A stretch of DNA of 64,000 nt. Origin: Bordetella parapertussis (GTDB lineage: Bacteria; Pseudomonadota; Gammaproteobacteria; Burkholderiales; SG8-41). The stretch covers positions 51,976-115,975 of the forward strand of contig CAMATZ010000012.1 of assembly GCA_945861275.1 (NCBI GenBank), given 5' to 3'. How positions within the stretch are numbered: position 1 is the first letter of the stretch; every line of letters begins with the position of its first letter. Both the position numbers and the translations under genes were made by a program. Positions 62,104-64,000 of this stretch are shown here, in pieces. Under the pieces are notes generated by a model that saw only the letters and a program-made list of their open reading frames with translations, was not told the DNA's origin and made no database searches.

Positions 62104-63588
62104 ATGAGCCGTGAAATTTTATTGTTGGTGGACGCGCTGGCGCGCGAGAAAAACGTCGAAAAAGAAATCGTTTTCGGCGCGCTCGAACTCGCCCTGGCTT
62201 CCGCCAGCAAAAAGAAATTCAGCGAAGACGTGGATATCCGTGCCTCGGTGCATCGTGATACCGGTGAATTCACGTTTTTCCGCCGCTGGGAAGTGGTGCC
62301 CGATATTGAAATCGAGACGCCTTCACGCCAATACAAATTGCACGAAGCGGTCGAGGAAAAGCCCGATTCAAAGGTGGGTGATTTCATCGAAGAGCCACTG
62401 GCGGGCTTCGAGGTCGGCCGTATCGGCGCGCAAACCGCCAAGCAGGTGATTTTGCAGCGCATCCGTGACGCCGAGCGCGAACAGATACTCAACGACTTTC
62501 TGGCGCGTGAAGAACATCTGGTTACCGGCACCATCAAGCGCATGGAGCGCGGCAATGCCATCATCGAATCCGGGCGGCTGGAAGCGTTGCTGCCGCGCGA
62601 GCAGATGATCCCCAAGGAAAATCTGCGCGTGGGCGACCGCGTGCGCGCGCTGGTGTGGAAAGTGGAGCGCGCCATGCGCGGCCCGCAACTGATCCTGTCG
62701 CGCACCGCGCCGGAATTCATCATCCGTTTGTTTGAACTGGAAGTGCCGGAACTTGAAGATGGGCTGATGGAAATCAAAGCGGCAGCGCGTGATCCGGGCT
62801 TGCGCGCGAAAATCGCCGTGCTGTCGAAAGACAAGCGCATCGATCCGATCGGCACCTGTGTCGGCATGCGCGGCTCGCGCGTGCAGGCGGTGACCGGCGA
62901 ACTGGCGCAGGAGCGTGTGGATATTGTGTTGTGGAACGACGATCCGGCGCAGTTTGTGATCAACGCGCTGGCGCCCGCCGAAGTGAGCAAGATCACGGTG
63001 GATGAAGAAAAACACAGCATGGACATTGTGGTGGATGAGGAAAATCTCGCCCAGGCCATCGGCCGCGGCGGCCAGAACGTGCGGCTCGCCAGCGAGCTCA
63101 CCGGCTGGGAAATCAACATCATGAAAGAAGACGAGTGGAAGCAAAAGAGCGATGAAGAATCCACCGGCATTCGCGCCGTGTTCATGGAGAAACTCGACGT
63201 CGATGAAGAAGTCGCCAACATTCTGATGGCAGAAGGCTTTTCGTCGCTCGAAGAAGTGGCTTACGTGTCGCGTGCTGAAATGCTGGAAATCGAGGCGTTT
63301 GACGAATCGACCGTCGATGAACTGCGCAGCCGCGCGCGCAATGCGCTGCTGACACAGGAAATTGTGTCCGAAGAAAAAGTCGAGCATGATATCGAAGACC
63401 TGATGAAGGTCGAGACCATGGATCGCGACACCGCCAAAATGCTGGCCTCGAAAGGCGTGGGTACGCAGGAAGCGCTTGCCGATTACGCCACCGACGATCT
63501 GGTCGAAGAGACTGGCATTGAGGCGGCGCGCGCGGCCGAACTCATCATGGCGGCACGTGCGCCGTGGTTCGCGGAATCCGGCGCTTAG
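62104..63588 (+). CDS. nusA: transcription termination/antitermination factor NusA
   Basis: A 494-residue NusA. The N-terminal RNA-polymerase-binding domain ([20 protein letters not shown]), S1 domain ([20 protein letters not shown]), two KH domains ([40 protein letters not shown]) and two C-terminal acidic repeats ([30 protein letters not shown]) are in order. AGGAG lies before the ATG, 33 bp after rimP. Confidence 0.98.
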   Translation: MSREILLLVDALAREKNVEKEIVFGALELALASASKKKFSEDVDIRASVHRDTGEFTFFRRWEVVPDIEIETPSRQYKLHEAVEEKPDSKVGDFIEEPLAGFEVGRIGAQTAKQVILQRIRDAEREQILNDFLAREEHLVTGTIKRMERGNAIIESGRLEALLPREQMIPKENLRVGDRVRALVWKVERAMRGPQLILSRTAPEFIIRLFELEVPELEDGLMEIKAAARDPGLRAKIAVLSKDKRIDPIGTCVGMRGSRVQAVTGELAQERVDIVLWNDDPAQFVINALAPAEVSKITVDEEKHSMDIVVDEENLAQAIGRGGQNVRLASELTGWEINIMKEDEWKQKSDEESTGIRAVFMEKLDVDEEVANILMAEGFSSLEEVAYVSRAEMLEIEAFDESTVDELRSRARNALLTQEIVSEEKVEHDIEDLMKVETMDRDTAKMLASKGVGTQEALADYATDDLVEETGIEAARAAELIMAARAPWFAESGA

Positions 63589-63625
63589 CGCTTAATGACT
63601 GCTTGATACAGACTGACCACATCGC

Positions 63626-64000
63626 ATGGCGCAACTGAACGTCACACAATTCGCAACAGAGCTCGGCGTGCCGCCGGCACAGCTCATTGAGCAATTAAAA
63701 GCGGCCGGTGTCAAAAAGGCGCTGACCGTTGAAACCGTTCTGATCGAAGGCGATAAGACGCAACTGCTTGATTATTTGAAGCAATCTCATGGGCAGGGCG
63801 AAGCGAAAAAGAAAATAACGCTGACTCGCCGCTCGACCACCGAGATAAAAAAATCCGACAGCACTACCGGCAAGGCGCGCACCATTCAGGTCGAAGTGCG
63901 CAAAAAGCGCGTGCTGGTTAAACGTGATGTGGCAGCAGAGGTGCCGCAGGCTGCGCCCGTTTCAGCTCCGCCCGTAGTAGCGCCAGTTCCGATCATCGAC
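63626..64000 (+). CDS. infB: translation initiation factor IF-2, 5' part
   Basis: The gene starts ATG 63626 and runs off the window. The N-terminal IF-2 domain reads [20 protein letters not shown], then [20 protein letters not shown], followed by [37 protein letters not shown] and an Ala/Pro-rich linker, all usual for betaproteobacterial IF-2. Position behind nusA confirms it. Confidence 0.97.
   Translation, partial: MAQLNVTQFATELGVPPAQLIEQLKAAGVKKALTVETVLIEGDKTQLLDYLKQSHGQGEAKKKITLTRRSTTEIKKSDSTTGKARTIQVEVRKKRVLVKRDVAAEVPQAAPVSAPPVVAPVPIID

Noticed and set aside
62091..63387. Minus-strand frames of 376 and 339 codons opposite nusA
   Set aside because: Pure antisense of nusA with no ribosome site or family features.

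Overview
The window looks like a chromosomal segment of a betaproteobacterium, probably Burkholderiales or a relative. Three orphan Bug/TctC solute receptors, several class III CoA-transferases, an imuA-imuB cassette, the rimP-nusA-infB operon and high GC point that way. No rRNA is present, so the genus cannot be fixed.

Left part (1-12 kb), mostly core genes: the end of a CoA-transferase; a Bug receptor; a DsbA/FrnE-type oxidoreductase whose first active-site cysteine codon is TGA and which has a SECIS-like hairpin behind it (candidate selenoprotein); mfd; a small VanZ-like protein; the three-gene AmmeMemoRadiSam cassette with a yidB-like gene; ispD; a secreted unknown; and a beta-hydroxyacid dehydrogenase. 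It ends at tRNA-Arg(ACG).

Island (12.1-23.8 kb): the 3' half of tRNA-Arg plus the end of a tyrosine integrase is repeated about 11.5 kb downstream, bracketing an inserted element. Cargo: a Bug receptor, an enoyl-CoA hydratase, a CoA-transferase, a duplicated EthD-like protein and an operon for a 2-oxoacid dehydrogenase whose lipoyl domain and E2 catalytic domain are separate proteins. Several broken genes and a YpfJ-type metallopeptidase follow.

Stress and envelope region (23-56 kb): four CsbD-like proteins, two double-BON proteins, entericidin, a DUF883 protein, a small lmo0937-type membrane protein, ferritin-like protein, superoxide dismutase, beta/gamma-crystallin protein, MacAB-NodT efflux, phosphoketolase, ClsB-like cardiolipin synthase and a 2938-residue NdvB-like cyclic glucan synthase. 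A 20-bp near-palindrome (TCYGTGCG-YTA-NCGCACAGA) occurs eight times, 58-198 bp upstream of genes in this set. The most perfect copy is upstream of a histidine kinase / response regulator / Crp-Fnr operon. I infer a local stress regulon possibly run by that operon. The region also holds a MITE-like element, two PAS fragments fused tail to tail and several pseudogenes.

Right part (56-64 kb): a third Bug receptor; an SOS operon lexA - glyoxalase-like - imuA - imuB behind one LexA box, with no dnaE2 next to it; then rimP-nusA-infB from a strong sigma-70 promoter. rimP carries an in-frame 4 x 24 bp minisatellite.
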